A program made the translations under genes and the position numbers. 64,000 bases of DNA from Bartonella vinsonii subsp. vinsonii (GTDB lineage: Bacteria > Pseudomonadota > Alphaproteobacteria > Rhizobiales > Rhizobiaceae): positions 99,456 through 163,455 of the forward strand of contig NZ_CADEAJ010000004.1 of the NCBI RefSeq assembly GCF_902825235.1, read 5' to 3'. A model generated the notes under the pieces. It saw only the letters and a list, made by a program, of their open reading frames with translations, did no database searches and had not been told where the DNA came from. Within the stretch, counting starts at the first letter, position 1. Each line of letters begins with the position of its first letter. Positions 33,020 to 43,008 of this stretch are shown here, one piece after another.

Positions 33020-34447
33020 ATGCAGGTTACCGAGACGCTTAATGAAGGACTGAAGCGCGAAATTAAGATCGTGGTTCCAGCGCGAGATTTAGAAGAAAAG
33101 TTAAATGAACGGTTAGATGATACCAAGGGTAAGATTAAGCTTAATGGTTTTCGTCCTGGTAAGGTTCCTGCTGGATATCTACGAAAAATGTACGGTAAGT
33201 CTTTTATGGCGGAAATTCTCAATGAGATTGTCAATGATGCACCGCATTCTGTTTTAGCTAATCGCAATGAACGTTCGGCAATGCAGCCGCAAATTGATAT
33301 AGATGAAGATGAACAAATTCTGGATGGTAAAGCTGATTTTGTTTTTCGTTTAAAATATGAAGTTTTGCCAAAATTTGAAATTAAAGATTTTGAACATATT
33401 GAAATTACCCGCGAAGTTGCGGCTATTCCTGAACAAGAGATTGATGATCAAGTAAAGCGTGTCCTTTCTTCCACGCGGAATTATTCACTAAAAGATGGTG
33501 TTTCTGAAGAAGGGGATCGTGTTACAATAGATTATCTTGGCAAGCTTGAGGGGGTTCCATTTGAGGGGGGAGCAGATAGTGATGCACAATTAGTTCTTGG
33601 GTCAAAACAATTTATTCCTGGTTTTGAGGAACAATTGGTTGGTGTGAAAGCAGGAGATGCCAAAACAATTTCTGTTAAATTTCCTGATAATTACACTGCA
33701 GTACATTTGGCTGGTAAGGATGCAGAATTTGATATCACTGTTAAAGCTGTCTCTAAACCGGACGAGCTAAAGATCGATGATGAAGCTGCGCAAAAAGTTG
33801 GTTTAGAATCTCTAGATCGCTTGCGTGAAGTTGTTCGTGGACAGATTGAAAGTCAATATGGCTCAATGACACGTCAAAAAATTAAACGTCAAATTCTTGA
33901 TGCTTTAGATGCTGATTATAATTTTGAGATTCCTGAAGGACTTTTAGCAATTGAATTCGATAATATATGGGCTCAGGTTAATGACGATTTAAAAAAGGCT
34001 GGGCGCAGTTTTGAAGATGAAGGTGTTACAGAGGAACAGGCGCGCGAGGAATATCGTGTACTTGCACAGCGTCGTGTTCGTTTAGGTTTGGTACTTTCTG
34101 AAATTGGAATGAAGGTTGGTGTTAAAGTAAGTGAGGATGAGCTAAAAGCAGCGGTTTTTGATCAGGTTCGTCAGTATCCTGGACAAGAGAAAGAAATTAT
34201 GGATTTTTTCCGTAAGACTCCGGAGGCTGTTGCGAATTTACGTGCTCCCATTTTTGAAGAAAAAGTCATTGATCATTTGCTGTCACGGATAAAAGTCACA
34301 GATAAAGAAGTGACCGTTGAAGAGCTCATGAAGGAATATGACGAAACAGATTTAACAGAAAAAAAACCGGTAAAGAAAAAATCTGAAACAAAAGAAAAAG
34401 GTGCTGAGAAAGTTCCAACGAAAAAGAAAGCGCCTAAAAAAGGTTAA
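33020..34447 (+). CDS. tig: Trigger factor
   Basis: Ribosome-bound chaperone and prolyl isomerase, 475 residues. The ribosome-docking loop GFRPGKVP lies near residue 45. The FKBP-type domain is at about 160-245 ([30 protein letters not shown]). A helical chaperone domain follows, and a lysine-rich tail after about 440 ([13 protein letters not shown]) is typical of Rhizobiales. Ends before a strong terminator. Confidence 0.96.
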   Translation: MQVTETLNEGLKREIKIVVPARDLEEKLNERLDDTKGKIKLNGFRPGKVPAGYLRKMYGKSFMAEILNEIVNDAPHSVLANRNERSAMQPQIDIDEDEQILDGKADFVFRLKYEVLPKFEIKDFEHIEITREVAAIPEQEIDDQVKRVLSSTRNYSLKDGVSEEGDRVTIDYLGKLEGVPFEGGADSDAQLVLGSKQFIPGFEEQLVGVKAGDAKTISVKFPDNYTAVHLAGKDAEFDITVKAVSKPDELKIDDEAAQKVGLESLDRLREVVRGQIESQYGSMTRQKIKRQILDALDADYNFEIPEGLLAIEFDNIWAQVNDDLKKAGRSFEDEGVTEEQAREEYRVLAQRRVRLGLVLSEIGMKVGVKVSEDELKAAVFDQVRQYPGQEKEIMDFFRKTPEAVANLRAPIFEEKVIDHLLSRIKVTDKEVTVEELMKEYDETDLTEKKPVKKKSETKEKGAEKVPTKKKAPKKG

Positions 34448-34462
34448 TATTTACATTCACAG

Positions 34463-34489
34463 AAAAAGCCCGATAAAATCGGGCTTTTT
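34463..34489 (+). terminator. Terminator after tig
   Basis: AAAAAGCCCGAT-AAA-ATCGGGCTTTTTT, a GC-rich stem followed by a T-run. Confidence 0.92.
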
Positions 34490-34576
34490 TTATGAGAACA
34501 ATATTCTAAGCTTGCACTCAGAGTGATTTTAGATTAGCCATCAGATGTATTTGGAAATATTGATAGTGGATTGGCA

Positions 34577-36079
34577 ATGGATATCGTTGATACGCGCACT
34601 CCTGATTCTAAACGTTTCATTTCTGGCGTTACAGGTGATTGGGAAGTCATCATTGGCATGGAGGTTCATGCACAGATCATATCAAATTCAAAACTTTTTT
34701 CAGGGGCGTCAACAAAATTTGGTGCTGAGCCAAATAATAATGTTTCGCTTATTGATGCTGCCATGCCTGGTATGTTGCCTATTATTAATCAAGAATGTGT
34801 CTGTCAAGCCGTTCGAACGGGTTTGGGATTAAAGGCAAAGATTAATTTAAAATCTGTTTTTGATCGTAAAAATTATTTTTATCCAGATTTACCGCAGGGA
34901 TATCAAATTTCTCAATTTCACTATCCAATTGTAGGAGAGGGAAAGATTATTATATCTGTTGGTCCAGATTCGAATGGCCAGTTTGAGGACATTGAAATTG
35001 GGATTGAGAGATTACACCTTGAGCAGGATGCTGGAAAGTCGATGCATGATCAACATCCAACAATGTCTTTCGTAGATCTCAATCGTTCTGGTATCGCTCT
35101 TATGGAAATTGTTTCCAAACCAGATATGCGTTCATCAGACGAAGCCAAAGCTTATATGACTAAATTGCGTACAATTGTTCGTTATTTGGGGACCTGCGAT
35201 GGCAATATGGATGAAGGATCTATGCGTGCGGATGTTAATGTGTCAGTTCGTCGTCCTGGTGAGAGTTTTGGAACACGCTGTGAAATTAAAAATGTGAATT
35301 CTATTCGTTTCATTGGTCAAGCGATAGAGTATGAGGCGCGTCGTCAGATTGCAATTTTAGAAGATGGCGGTACAATAGACCAAGAAACCCGACTGTTTGA
35401 TGCCGCTAAAGGTGAAACGCGGTCTATGCGCTCAAAGGAGGAAGCGCATGACTATCGTTATTTTCCTGATCCAGATCTTTTACCGTTGGAATTTGATCAG
35501 GCCTTTGTTGATGCTTTGGCGGTGGAATTACCGGAATTGCCGGATGACATAAAAGCACGTTTTGTCAAGGAGATGGGATTGACAGTGTATGATGCTTCTA
35601 TTCTTGTGACAGAAAAAGCGATTGCTGATTATTTTGAAGAAGTAGCACGGGGGCGTGATGGAAAAATTGTTGCCAATTGGGTGATTAATGATCTTTTGGG
35701 TGCTTTAAACAAAGATAATCGTGGGATTGAAGCGACGCCGGTGACACCAAAGCAATTAGGGGGGATTATTGATCTTATCAAAGAAGGAACAATCTCTGGA
35801 AAAATTGCCAAAGATCTTTTTGAGATTATTTGGAATGAGGGTGGAGATCCGCGTCAGATTGTAGAAGAGCGCAATATGAAGCAGGTAACGGATACAAAAG
35901 CTATTGAGCATGCCGTTGATGAAATTATTGCGAAAAATCCTGAGAAAGTGATGCAGGCAAAACAAAAGCCTGCTTTAGCTGGTTGGTTTGTTGGACAAGT
36001 CATGAAAGAGACGGGGGGAAAGGCAAATCCTCAAACTGTTAATGAATTGATTAAGGTAAAACTTGGTTTAGAGGATTAA
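34577..36079 (+). CDS. gatB: Aspartyl/glutamyl-tRNA(Asn/Gln) amidotransferase subunit B
   Basis: Kinase-like subunit of GatCAB, which amidates Asp-tRNA(Asn) and Glu-tRNA(Gln). 500 residues with [65 protein letters not shown] and the C-terminal YqeY-like tail ([15 protein letters not shown]). I use ATG 34577, not the TTG 6 nt upstream. gatC and gatA are not in the window. Confidence 0.96.
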   Translation: MDIVDTRTPDSKRFISGVTGDWEVIIGMEVHAQIISNSKLFSGASTKFGAEPNNNVSLIDAAMPGMLPIINQECVCQAVRTGLGLKAKINLKSVFDRKNYFYPDLPQGYQISQFHYPIVGEGKIIISVGPDSNGQFEDIEIGIERLHLEQDAGKSMHDQHPTMSFVDLNRSGIALMEIVSKPDMRSSDEAKAYMTKLRTIVRYLGTCDGNMDEGSMRADVNVSVRRPGESFGTRCEIKNVNSIRFIGQAIEYEARRQIAILEDGGTIDQETRLFDAAKGETRSMRSKEEAHDYRYFPDPDLLPLEFDQAFVDALAVELPELPDDIKARFVKEMGLTVYDASILVTEKAIADYFEEVARGRDGKIVANWVINDLLGALNKDNRGIEATPVTPKQLGGIIDLIKEGTISGKIAKDLFEIIWNEGGDPRQIVEERNMKQVTDTKAIEHAVDEIIAKNPEKVMQAKQKPALAGWFVGQVMKETGGKANPQTVNELIKVKLGLED

Positions 36080-36253
36080 GTTTTAGAGAATAGAGAAAAG
36101 CTCATAGATAGAGTGTTTTGTCGTTAAGGAATATGAATGAGTCTCTCAAATGAAGAGGCAATTGATTTTTACCAGTGAGATTTTGTTTTCATTCATTTAA
36201 AATGTTATAACATATTTGTTCCAACAATTGATTTTGTAAATATATTAGAAGAG

Positions 36254-36664
36254 ATGAAAGAGAAGATGGTTCGTTTTTTGAAGCAAATCTTTACGTGGTG
36301 GAGTGGGAATACCATAAATACACGCTTTTTTACGTGGTGGAAAGGTAAGCGCATAGGGGAAGATCAGTTTGGGAATATTTATTATGAGGGAGGCATTCAT
36401 AAAGATGGATACCCACGTCGTTGGGTCATTTATAAAGATTATTCTGAAGCTTCTACTATTCCACCAGGGTGGCATGGCTGGATTCATCATCGCTGTGAGT
36501 GTCCACCGACGCAGGAGAATTATAAAGCGTATGAATGGGAAAAGCCTCATGTTGCGAATATGACAGGGACAAGTGAAGCTTATCGACCAAAGGGGGCGAT
36601 CACTTACAGCGGCAAACCTCCTTGTGTGCATGAAGATTATGATGCATGGTCACCTAAAAAGTAA
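36254..36664 (+). CDS. NDUFA12-like NADH:ubiquinone oxidoreductase accessory subunit
   Basis: 136 residues matching the alphaproteobacterial homologue of the mitochondrial complex I subunit NDUFA12 (B17.2). Features: TWWKGKRIGEDQFGNIYYE, RRWVIYKDYSEASTIPPGWHGWIHH and the C-terminal proline-rich YRPKGAITYSGKPP. It would sit on the matrix arm of complex I. ATG 36254 or ATG 36266 are both possible starts. Followed by the DUF2155 gene, its usual neighbour. Confidence 0.88.
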   Translation: MKEKMVRFLKQIFTWWSGNTINTRFFTWWKGKRIGEDQFGNIYYEGGIHKDGYPRRWVIYKDYSEASTIPPGWHGWIHHRCECPPTQENYKAYEWEKPHVANMTGTSEAYRPKGAITYSGKPPCVHEDYDAWSPKK

Positions 36665-36747
36665 AATATTTTAATGTATGTGTATTTTTCTTATTTTGTC
36701 CTATCTTGTGGTTAGAATTATTTTTTAGATGTGATTAATTTGAAGTG

Positions 36748-37152
36748 ATGAGAGTTTTTTTAGTGTTAGGATTAAGACGCTTTTTTTGTCTTTTATTCAT
36801 GGCAATAGTTGTGATTATGTCCTCTGCTGGTGGAGTGCAGGCTGAGCGTATTAGCAATGGCATTGCTGTTTTTGCAGGTCTTGACAAAATTACGGGTCGC
36901 ACTACGCGTTTTGAAGTTTCACTTGGTAAAGTTTATCAATATGGTGCTTTGCAGGTGATGCCGCGGGCATGTTATACAAGTTCTAAGGATGAGCCAACCC
37001 GTACAACCGGATTTATTGAAGTCAATGAGGTAACATTAGATAAAAAAATACGGCGTATTTTTACAGGATGGATGTTTGCAGATAGTCCTGGCTTGAATGC
37101 TGTAGAGCACCCTATTTATGATGTGTGGTTAAAAGACTGTAAGCAGTCTTAA
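36748..37152 (+). CDS. DUF2155 domain periplasmic protein
   Basis: 134 residues from ATG 36748. A signal peptide (about 1-32: basic start, hydrophobic LFMAIVVIMSS, then VQAE) precedes a single DUF2155 domain: ITGRTTRFEVSLGK, ALQVMPRACYTSSKDEPTRT, GWMFADSPGLNAVEHPIYDVW and a final cysteine motif KDC. Function unknown in the family; it is conserved beside the NDUFA12-like gene in Rhizobiales. Confidence 0.82.
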   Translation: MRVFLVLGLRRFFCLLFMAIVVIMSSAGGVQAERISNGIAVFAGLDKITGRTTRFEVSLGKVYQYGALQVMPRACYTSSKDEPTRTTGFIEVNEVTLDKKIRRIFTGWMFADSPGLNAVEHPIYDVWLKDCKQS

Positions 37153-37723
37153 TGAAGGCTATACTACTTTAATAGCCTTATTTTATAAATGATGTATTGA
37201 AATCAAGTTTAAATATTAATGAATATTTTCTCACGATGACTTTTAAAACTATAGTGTTTCGATATCGAAGTTAAAGGCTTGTTGATGTTTTTGTATTTCA
37301 TTGGCAAGTTGCCTATCTTACCTTTATATCGGTTTTTATGAGGGTGCTCGCTATCAAATTGGTAAATTGTAATTGTAAGCTGTTCTTCTATACAAAGAGA
37401 GCGTCAATGAATAGAGAGTTTTTTTGATTGAGAAATAACAGATTAACGATGTGGTTATGAATACCGTAAAAGTTTTAGATAACTTAAACGATCCCATTTC
37501 ATTGAGTATGGTACGGAATTTTGTGGATAATATTCTTCACATCCAGTTCTTTGAAGATATCTTATATTTAAGATACAAGTATTTTTACAAAGAGATATTT
37601 AGCCTTTAGGAAAGGGAAACGAAGAAGGTACCAAGTGTAAAAATCCCTTACTATCAAAACAGATGTTTTGCGCAAAGAGCTCTTCTTCAGAGAGTATGAG
37701 ATTTATTCAATTAGGTTTTTATA
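37153..37723. other. Non-coding gap before the rhomboid gene
   Basis: About 570 nt with only very short frames. A frame fragment GFYEGARYQIGKL (around 37330-37370) has a coding look but no recognisable relative. Possibly the trace of a lost gene. Confidence 0.4.
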
Positions 37724-38461
37724 ATGAAAAATATTGATCATCAATTTAGAAATGCTTCGTTTTTGCCAAAACAACCTAGAGAACCATTGTTGAATGTTCC
37801 ATTCACTATAGTCGTTTTGATAGCGCTCTGTTTTTGTATTTATTTTGTCCACCAGTATTTTTTTTCTGATCAGCTCTATATTAAAAGTCTTGAATTCTTT
37901 TCATTTACCCCCGTGCTATTCAAGGCAGAGCCTTTAACATTTTTTCATACCATGGTGAGTTATTCATTCATGCATGGTAGTGTGAAACATGTCACTCTTA
38001 ACATGGCTTGGCTTTTGATTTTTGGGACTCCTTTGGTAAGACAGTTTGGGGGAGGGCGCTTTTTGATTTTTTGGGCATTAACAGCAATGATAGCTGCTTT
38101 GACTTATTTTGTCTTTCACCAAGAGAGTGTAATATCGCTTGTTGGTGCATCGGGTGCAGTATCTGGAATGATGGGTGCTATTGTGCGTTATGGTTTTCCT
38201 CTTGGTTATTGGGGAAAAAATACAGACAATGAAAGACTTTTAAGTTCTTTATTATCTCTCAAACAGGCCCTCTCTTCAAAGGGGGTACTGGTTTACGTCA
38301 GCATATGGCTGGGTATTGATTTTATCATAGGCATTTCCTCTTTTCTGCTTGAAGGAGATGCTGTTTCAATAGCGTGGGAGGCTCATATTGGTGGTTTTTT
38401 TGCAGGCTTTTTGTTGATTGGTTTTTTTGATATTCCGCAGAAGCAGCTACAGTACAAATAA
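37724..38461 (+). CDS. Rhomboid-family intramembrane serine protease
   Basis: 245 residues with six or so membrane spans. The catalytic Ser143 lies in VGASGAVSG and its partner His221 in AHIGGFFAGF. The conserved HTMVSYSFMHGSVKHVTLNM (loop and second span) is also present. Cleaves membrane proteins within the bilayer; substrates unknown. Last chromosomal gene before the integrase, which points toward it. Confidence 0.9.
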   Translation: MKNIDHQFRNASFLPKQPREPLLNVPFTIVVLIALCFCIYFVHQYFFSDQLYIKSLEFFSFTPVLFKAEPLTFFHTMVSYSFMHGSVKHVTLNMAWLLIFGTPLVRQFGGGRFLIFWALTAMIAALTYFVFHQESVISLVGASGAVSGMMGAIVRYGFPLGYWGKNTDNERLLSSLLSLKQALSSKGVLVYVSIWLGIDFIIGISSFLLEGDAVSIAWEAHIGGFFAGFLLIGFFDIPQKQLQYK

Positions 38462-38526
38462 AATCAAATAATTATGCTTAATGTAAGGGATTGGGCGGTT
38501 ATTGATTCTATTACGTTTTTTCGCCT

Positions 38527-39570
38527 CTATCCCTCACTTTTTTGGAGCTTTTTTATTGCTTCAAGAGCAAGTTTTTTACGATCTGCGCTCTTCGTATAAA
38601 GAGATGCCATCTCATCATCTGTCCAACCAAAAAGTGCTTTCAATTGTGAAACTGTTGCACCGGAATTAGCGGCGCGTGTTGCTGCTAATTTTCTCAAACC
38701 GTGTGCTGATTTTTTAATTCCTGCTTTGGTACAGGCATTATAAAATAAAACCCCAAAGCTTTCTTTGGGTATTTTGTTTCCACGTTTACCACAAATGAAT
38801 GTTTCATTTCCAATAGGACCAATTTTCAGGGTTTCTGCTAATTCAGGCAAAATGGGTAGAAAAACATTTGTTTGGAATTTACTTTTCTCTGTCTTAAGAT
38901 GAATGATATTATCTTTGACGTCTTTCCAACCAATGAGAACCGCATCACCACGACGCAACCCCGTGTAAAGAAGAACATCAATCCAGACACGTTCATGTGT
39001 ACCATGTGACCAATGGTGGTAATATTTCTCAACATCTTCTTCTGTCCAAACAGGAAAGCCGTCTTTGTTTTTTAGAGGAGGTCTTTTTACTCCTAAAGCT
39101 GGATTACTTTCCAAAAGACTTTGCTCAATTGCCCAATTAAAAAGACCATTAAGTACTTTCAAAAAATTTCTAGCCATAGCTGGTGTTTCTTTACGCCGTT
39201 CAACACCAGCTATGATATGTTTTTTTTCGATTGCTTGATATGGAATATTTCCTATTGAATCGCACACCTTCATAAGGATGTATTGATTTTGTTTCTTTGT
39301 AGCTTTAGCAAGGTTATGCCAATTGGAGCTGTTAAAATACTGTTTAAGCAGCCATGCAAATGAACCCTCAACAAGTTTTCCTGTTTTGGATTTAGGGAGT
39401 ATAAGCCCTTGTAATTCGGCAAGTGCACTCTTGTAATTGTCAACAAACTCTTGTTTTCCATAGGTACCACGTATTCTAATACGTTTCCCATGTCCAATAC
39501 GCACATACCATATAATTTTACCATGGCGTGTGATTTCTTTGACAAGGTGAGGGGGACGAGGTTTTGGCAT
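38527..39570 (-). CDS. int: Phage tyrosine-recombinase integrase
   Basis: 347 residues from ATG 39570 (MPKPRPPHL). N-terminal arm-binding part, core-binding part (AWLLKQYFNSSNW onward), and the catalytic domain with the first Arg in LLYTGLRRGDAV, His-x-x-Arg in SAHGLRKLAATRAANSG, and the nucleophile Tyr in EMASLYTKS. Catalyses integration and excision. It is the last gene of the leftward phage operon, 7 nt after the small gene 39578-39796. The attachment site is expected in 38462-38526 but I see no definite core. Confidence 0.92.
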   Translation of the reverse strand: MPKPRPPHLVKEITRHGKIIWYVRIGHGKRIRIRGTYGKQEFVDNYKSALAELQGLILPKSKTGKLVEGSFAWLLKQYFNSSNWHNLAKATKKQNQYILMKVCDSIGNIPYQAIEKKHIIAGVERRKETPAMARNFLKVLNGLFNWAIEQSLLESNPALGVKRPPLKNKDGFPVWTEEDVEKYYHHWSHGTHERVWIDVLLYTGLRRGDAVLIGWKDVKDNIIHLKTEKSKFQTNVFLPILPELAETLKIGPIGNETFICGKRGNKIPKESFGVLFYNACTKAGIKKSAHGLRKLAATRAANSGATVSQLKALFGWTDDEMASLYTKSADRKKLALEAIKKLQKSEG

Positions 39571-39577
39571 GGCAATT

Positions 39578-39796
39578 TCACATTTTAGAGAGCGCATCTT
39601 CGTAATATTCATTCTTTGACAAATCGAATAATTTGTTTGGATGCGCGGCTGCGGTTGGTATTGGGATATCGGATTTAAGATAGATGAGTACTTCACCGGT
39701 AGGTTTGATTTCTATTAATTCACATCCTTGTTTTTTAGCTTCTCTTAAAGCGCGTGCAATGTCTGCTTGCGTTATGATAGCGGGGCGTGGTGCCAT
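39578..39796 (-). CDS. Small phage protein of unknown function
   Basis: 72 residues starting MAPRPAIITQADIARALREA, behind GGGAGAA. The first half looks like a helix-turn-helix (ITQADIARALREAKKQGCE). The second half is short and beta-like (LIEIKPTGEVLIYL). Placed directly before int, it could be an excisionase-type or regulatory protein; this is only positional inference. Confidence 0.6.
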   Translation of the reverse strand: MAPRPAIITQADIARALREAKKQGCELIEIKPTGEVLIYLKSDIPIPTAAAHPNKLFDLSKNEYYEDALSKM

Positions 39797-39818
39797 GTCT
39801 GTTCTCCCTTCATTAGAT

Positions 39819-39862
39819 GCAATTTGCCCGTGACGTGAATCACGCATGTGTTGAAAGTTGTT
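39819..39862 (-). repeat. Leader repeat copy 1, with CGTGAATCACG dyad
   Basis: About 44 nt, roughly 85 percent identical to 41323-41366. It contains the dyad CGTGAATCACG (39834-39844) and lies just upstream of the start at 39796. Confidence 0.55.
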
Positions 39863-39916
39863 ATGAGAGGGTGGGGGTGCACAAGGAGGCTTTAAAAAAC
39901 GCACCCCCATATGGGA

Positions 39917-40540
39917 TTAAGCAGCTTTTGTTGAGATCTTTTGTATCTCTTGCTCTATCTCTGCTAAAAAGGCTTCAACAGCTTTATTGATCTGTTCAAT
40001 TTGTTGATCATCACGGTGGATGCGTTTGACTTTCATACGCAAGTGAAAATATTCCCCCGTAAAACGTGGGTCATAACTTACGAAATCACACCACTTTCGT
40101 TCTGTACAAGCCATTTGGAATTGCATTTGTGCGTGATATTCTGGTTTGATTTCGTCACCTATACAAAAGCGCATATGGGTTGCGGATCTTGGACATTTGA
40201 CTTCGATTAAACCGCCTTTTCCAATAAGCCCATCAGGGCTTGCACCAGCCATTTCTATAGTGGGATGAGGGACAAACCCGCATTTTGTTATATCGGCATC
40301 ATAAATGAAGCCATATTCTCTTAAGGCATCATCTTCATGTTCGATACCCCATCTCATATCTTCAGTTTCATAATAGGGGCTTGTTTCACCTGTTAGACGT
40401 TCAGTGATGAGTTTGATTTTGTAGTCCTCATATTTGCTTGTAGGCAAACCTTTTGCTGTCTTACTGAGTATGTTGTAAATGTTTGATGCGGTGACTTTGC
40501 CTAGCCTTGCTTGAAACCATTCAGCTGTCCTTTGTTCCAT
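39917..40540 (-). CDS. YqaJ-family viral recombinase (lambda exonuclease-like)
   Basis: 207 residues of the PD-(D/E)xK exonuclease fold: TAEWFQARLGKVTASN at the start, the metal ligands in GASPDGLIG and LIEVKCP, then EYHAQMQFQMACT. Such enzymes degrade one strand from DNA ends so that an annealing protein can pair the other. Its partner, the ERF gene, ends only 1 nt upstream. Confidence 0.9.
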   Translation of the reverse strand: MEQRTAEWFQARLGKVTASNIYNILSKTAKGLPTSKYEDYKIKLITERLTGETSPYYETEDMRWGIEHEDDALREYGFIYDADITKCGFVPHPTIEMAGASPDGLIGKGGLIEVKCPRSATHMRFCIGDEIKPEYHAQMQFQMACTERKWCDFVSYDPRFTGEYFHLRMKVKRIHRDDQQIEQINKAVEAFLAEIEQEIQKISTKAA

Positions 40541-40541
40541 C

Positions 40542-41303
40542 TCACACCGCCGCTGTCTGTTCTTGTTGTGTTAGTTCCATTTGCTCATTTTTTATATCAT
40601 TCAAACGATGCAAAATGGCTTGCGCCTTGTCATCAGGGATATCGTCAATCTTTTCAACTTTCGCATAAGAAAGTATCTTCTCTTCTTCTGTTTTTGTTTG
40701 TACCATCAGTCTTCTGATTTCATTGATCTGTTCCGGACAAGCTGGTTTTTTAGGCATATTCCCATCTTTATCGTCTTCTTTACTTGCTACATTAAGAAGC
40801 ATGCCTAAGAGATATCTGCGTGCATAAGTGATAGTAGAACCAAGAGATTGAATGTTATTTTTGCTCCCTTGTCCATCAATTGGAAATGTTCCTTCTGTTG
40901 AAATTTCATTGCCTGAAGGATGAGAGAGAGTTATTTCTATGGTAATGTTTTTTTCTGTTTGATTTTTAATACGAGAAAACAAAGCGAAGCGGTGTTTTGC
41001 AAGAGTATCCTTTACAGCGTCAATATACTGATCAAGGGTTGCATATGTACTTTTGGTATGGCCATTTTTAGCATTTTTGATGATTTCTTGATATCCCGCT
41101 TGCATAGCCGAAAGATCAGAGACAAAACTTTGATAGTTCTGCCGTTTTATTTCTTGATCTCTTAAATCAAGAAGACGCTGTAAGCGATCCATGTCGACGT
41201 CACTTTCTAAGGCTTTATTTAAAATGCGTTCCATGACAGTTTGTTCGACGGCTAAATGATGTGTTTCTTTAATTTCTGTTAGGTTAGTGTTTTGTTCACT
41301 CAT
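40542..41303 (-). CDS. ERF-family single-strand annealing protein
   Basis: 253 residues from ATG 41303, which GGAGGAAATC precedes. Core: MQAGYQEIIKNAKNGHTKS, YATLDQYIDAVKDTL, the ERF signature SLGSTITYARRYLLGMLLNV, then SKEDDKDG. Works with the YqaJ exonuclease in phage recombination. The C-terminal 70 residues (EQINEIRRLMVQTKTEEE) are helical and probably bind other recombination proteins. Confidence 0.88.
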   Translation of the reverse strand: MSEQNTNLTEIKETHHLAVEQTVMERILNKALESDVDMDRLQRLLDLRDQEIKRQNYQSFVSDLSAMQAGYQEIIKNAKNGHTKSTYATLDQYIDAVKDTLAKHRFALFSRIKNQTEKNITIEITLSHPSGNEISTEGTFPIDGQGSKNNIQSLGSTITYARRYLLGMLLNVASKEDDKDGNMPKKPACPEQINEIRRLMVQTKTEEEKILSYAKVEKIDDIPDDKAQAILHRLNDIKNEQMELTQQEQTAAV

Positions 41304-41322
41304 CTTGATTTCCTCCATTGCG

Positions 41323-41366
41323 CGCAATTCACCCGTTGCGTGAATCACGCTTGTGTTTAAAAGTTG
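41323..41366 (-). repeat. Leader repeat copy 2, with GCGTGAATCACGC dyad
   Basis: Second copy of the 44-nt leader at 39819-39862; it carries the perfect 13-bp dyad GCGTGAATCACGC (41338-41350), 35 nt upstream of the ERF start. Possible operator or RNA element. Confidence 0.55.
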
Positions 41367-41423
41367 TTTGTGTGGTTAGAAACGGACTATAGAGATACTA
41401 TAAGATTAGTCGTTCGTATTTTT

Positions 41424-42272
41424 TCATCTGGTCTTTTCTCCGGTTGAGATGGCGTTATAGTCATCAACGTGTGCGCTACGGTAAACTTCTGCATCACCGT
41501 AAACTTTTGCTTCTCCGTAAATTTCTGCCTTATCGTAAACACGTGCTTCATCGTAAACGCGCGCATCATCATAAACTTTTGCACGCCCATGAACATGTGC
41601 ATTGCCAAAAACTAACGCCTCACCAAAAACCTTGGCATAACCGTAAATCTCTGCATTATGGGAAACGCATGCCTCACCGTAAACCTCTGCATGATCATAA
41701 ATTTTAGCATCACCATAAATCCTTGCACTATCGCCTACATGTCCGTTTTTAATTTTTGCATTGCCAAAAACTTGTGCCTTATCGGAAACGTATGCATAAC
41801 CGTAAACCTCTGCATTATGGGAAACGCATGCCTCACCGTAAACGCGTGCACAACCGTAAACCTCTGCCTTACCGTAAACACGTGCTTCATCGAAAATAAG
41901 TGCACAATCGTAAACCTCTGCCCTACCGTAAACTTCTGCATCACCGTAAACTTTTGCTTCTCCATAAATTTCTGCACGACCGTAAACGCGCGCTTCATCG
42001 TAAACGCGTGCGTTCTCGCAAACATGAGCATTATCGGAAACTTTTGCTTCATCGAAAACAAGTGCATTGCCATAAATACGTGCATCTCCAAAAACACAAG
42101 CCTTATACCAAATCCAACAATTGCCCTCATGGGATAAGTTGCCTTCGTGCTCTATAAAACCACCTAAATCACCAACTTTAATATCACCGAAGTTTTTCAA
42201 TGCACGAATACGGCGGAGCGTTTTGCACCCAATTTCGATTTTTTCATCAGTAAGTTCGTATTTCTTTTCCAT
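41424..42272 (-). CDS. YdcK-like beta-helix protein A
   Basis: 282 residues. An N-terminal domain (1-55) with KKYELTDE, TLRRIRALKNFGDIKVGDL, GGFI and NLSHEGNCW is shared by all beta-helix proteins of this window and, from memory, resembles the start of E. coli YdcK. From residue 55 there are over thirty six-residue units of the form VYGxAx (VYGEAKVYGDAEVYG), expected to stack as a left-handed beta-helix with Val and Ala inward. No catalytic site is visible. Units are repeated almost exactly at DNA level. It follows the antirepressor gene 42304-43008 by 31 nt, in the leftward phage operon. Confidence 0.8.
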   Translation of the reverse strand: MEKKYELTDEKIEIGCKTLRRIRALKNFGDIKVGDLGGFIEHEGNLSHEGNCWIWYKACVFGDARIYGNALVFDEAKVSDNAHVCENARVYDEARVYGRAEIYGEAKVYGDAEVYGRAEVYDCALIFDEARVYGKAEVYGCARVYGEACVSHNAEVYGYAYVSDKAQVFGNAKIKNGHVGDSARIYGDAKIYDHAEVYGEACVSHNAEIYGYAKVFGEALVFGNAHVHGRAKVYDDARVYDEARVYDKAEIYGEAKVYGDAEVYRSAHVDDYNAISTGEKTR

Positions 42273-42303
42273 GATGATTTCCTTTTAATGCATGCTTTGT
42301 CTT

Positions 42304-43008
42304 TTAAGCTCTTGAGAAAAGCACACCAATTCCTTTTGCTGTGATTTTTGCGCAAGGAATGATTTTTTCTATTCCACTTGCGGTTTGGAGTGTGATAGTT
42401 GGACAATCCATAAGTTGCTTTTGGATTTTGTCTTGATAAGGAAGCAAATTTCCACCTGCTGCTCGTCTGTAAACCCAACCTTTTTTCTGTAAGAAGAGAA
42501 TGAACTGTTTTGGTTGCATCTCAAGAATTTTAGCGGCTTCTGTAAGACCAAAGAGCCCTTCATTGCGTTGCAAGCTTTCAAGAGCCATAGCCTTTGGTTT
42601 TAATTCGGCAATCATATTATCTTTTTGTTCATTTTCGCTTTTGAGATAATTTAAGACGCCTAACATGACTTGTGGACTAGAGTAATCAATTTGCGGTGTA
42701 ACAGCTTGCTGTTCTAATTGTTGCCATCGGTCAATGATCTTTGCACGTAATGTAGTGCTATAACCTGAGATAAGAATTAAGCATTCACGCTTTGGAAGGT
42801 AGTAGCAAGGGCGGATTTCCCCTTTTGCATCAACATAAGTACCACTAAAATCAACCGGCTCAAATTTGAGCTCGTTAAATATTTTCGTGATATCCCTCAT
42901 AACATTCTTATGTTGCTTACCACACAACTCTGCAATTTCAATACTAGACATGGTTTGAACAGCTTCATTCTTGAAAGTACTTTCTTCTGTTTTTACAAGA
43001 TTATGCAT
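42304..43008 (-). CDS. Rha/KilAC-type phage antirepressor
   Basis: 234 residues. N-terminal Rha-like DNA-binding segment (TMSSIEIAELCGKQHKNVMR) and PCYYLPKRECLILISGYST. A coiled linker follows, then a KilAC domain from about 150 (LFGLTEAAKILEMQPKQF, AKITAKGIGVL). Such proteins inactivate phage repressors or act as regulators on induction. Overlaps the end of the next upstream gene by 8 nt. A close paralogue lies at 51570. Confidence 0.85.
   Translation of the reverse strand: MHNLVKTEESTFKNEAVQTMSSIEIAELCGKQHKNVMRDITKIFNELKFEPVDFSGTYVDAKGEIRPCYYLPKRECLILISGYSTTLRAKIIDRWQQLEQQAVTPQIDYSSPQVMLGVLNYLKSENEQKDNMIAELKPKAMALESLQRNEGLFGLTEAAKILEMQPKQFILFLQKKGWVYRRAAGGNLLPYQDKIQKQLMDCPTITLQTASGIEKIIPCAKITAKGIGVLFSRA

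Noticed and set aside
38462..38526. Prophage attachment site next to int
   Set aside because: Expected by position, but the other end of the prophage is not in the window, so no repeated core can be identified.
32803..38526. tRNA-Leu as the prophage integration site
   Set aside because: The tRNA lies 5.6 kb from int with intact core genes between them, and its 3 prime end is not repeated elsewhere in the window as far as I can see.
41658..42137. Long open frames opposite beta-helix genes, with repeats such as CLTVNLC and ITINP (also near 53550, 57126, 58380, 59741)
   Set aside because: They are mirror products of the 18-bp periodic codons of the real genes. No ribosome sites, and the conserved N-terminal module is readable only on the annotated strand.
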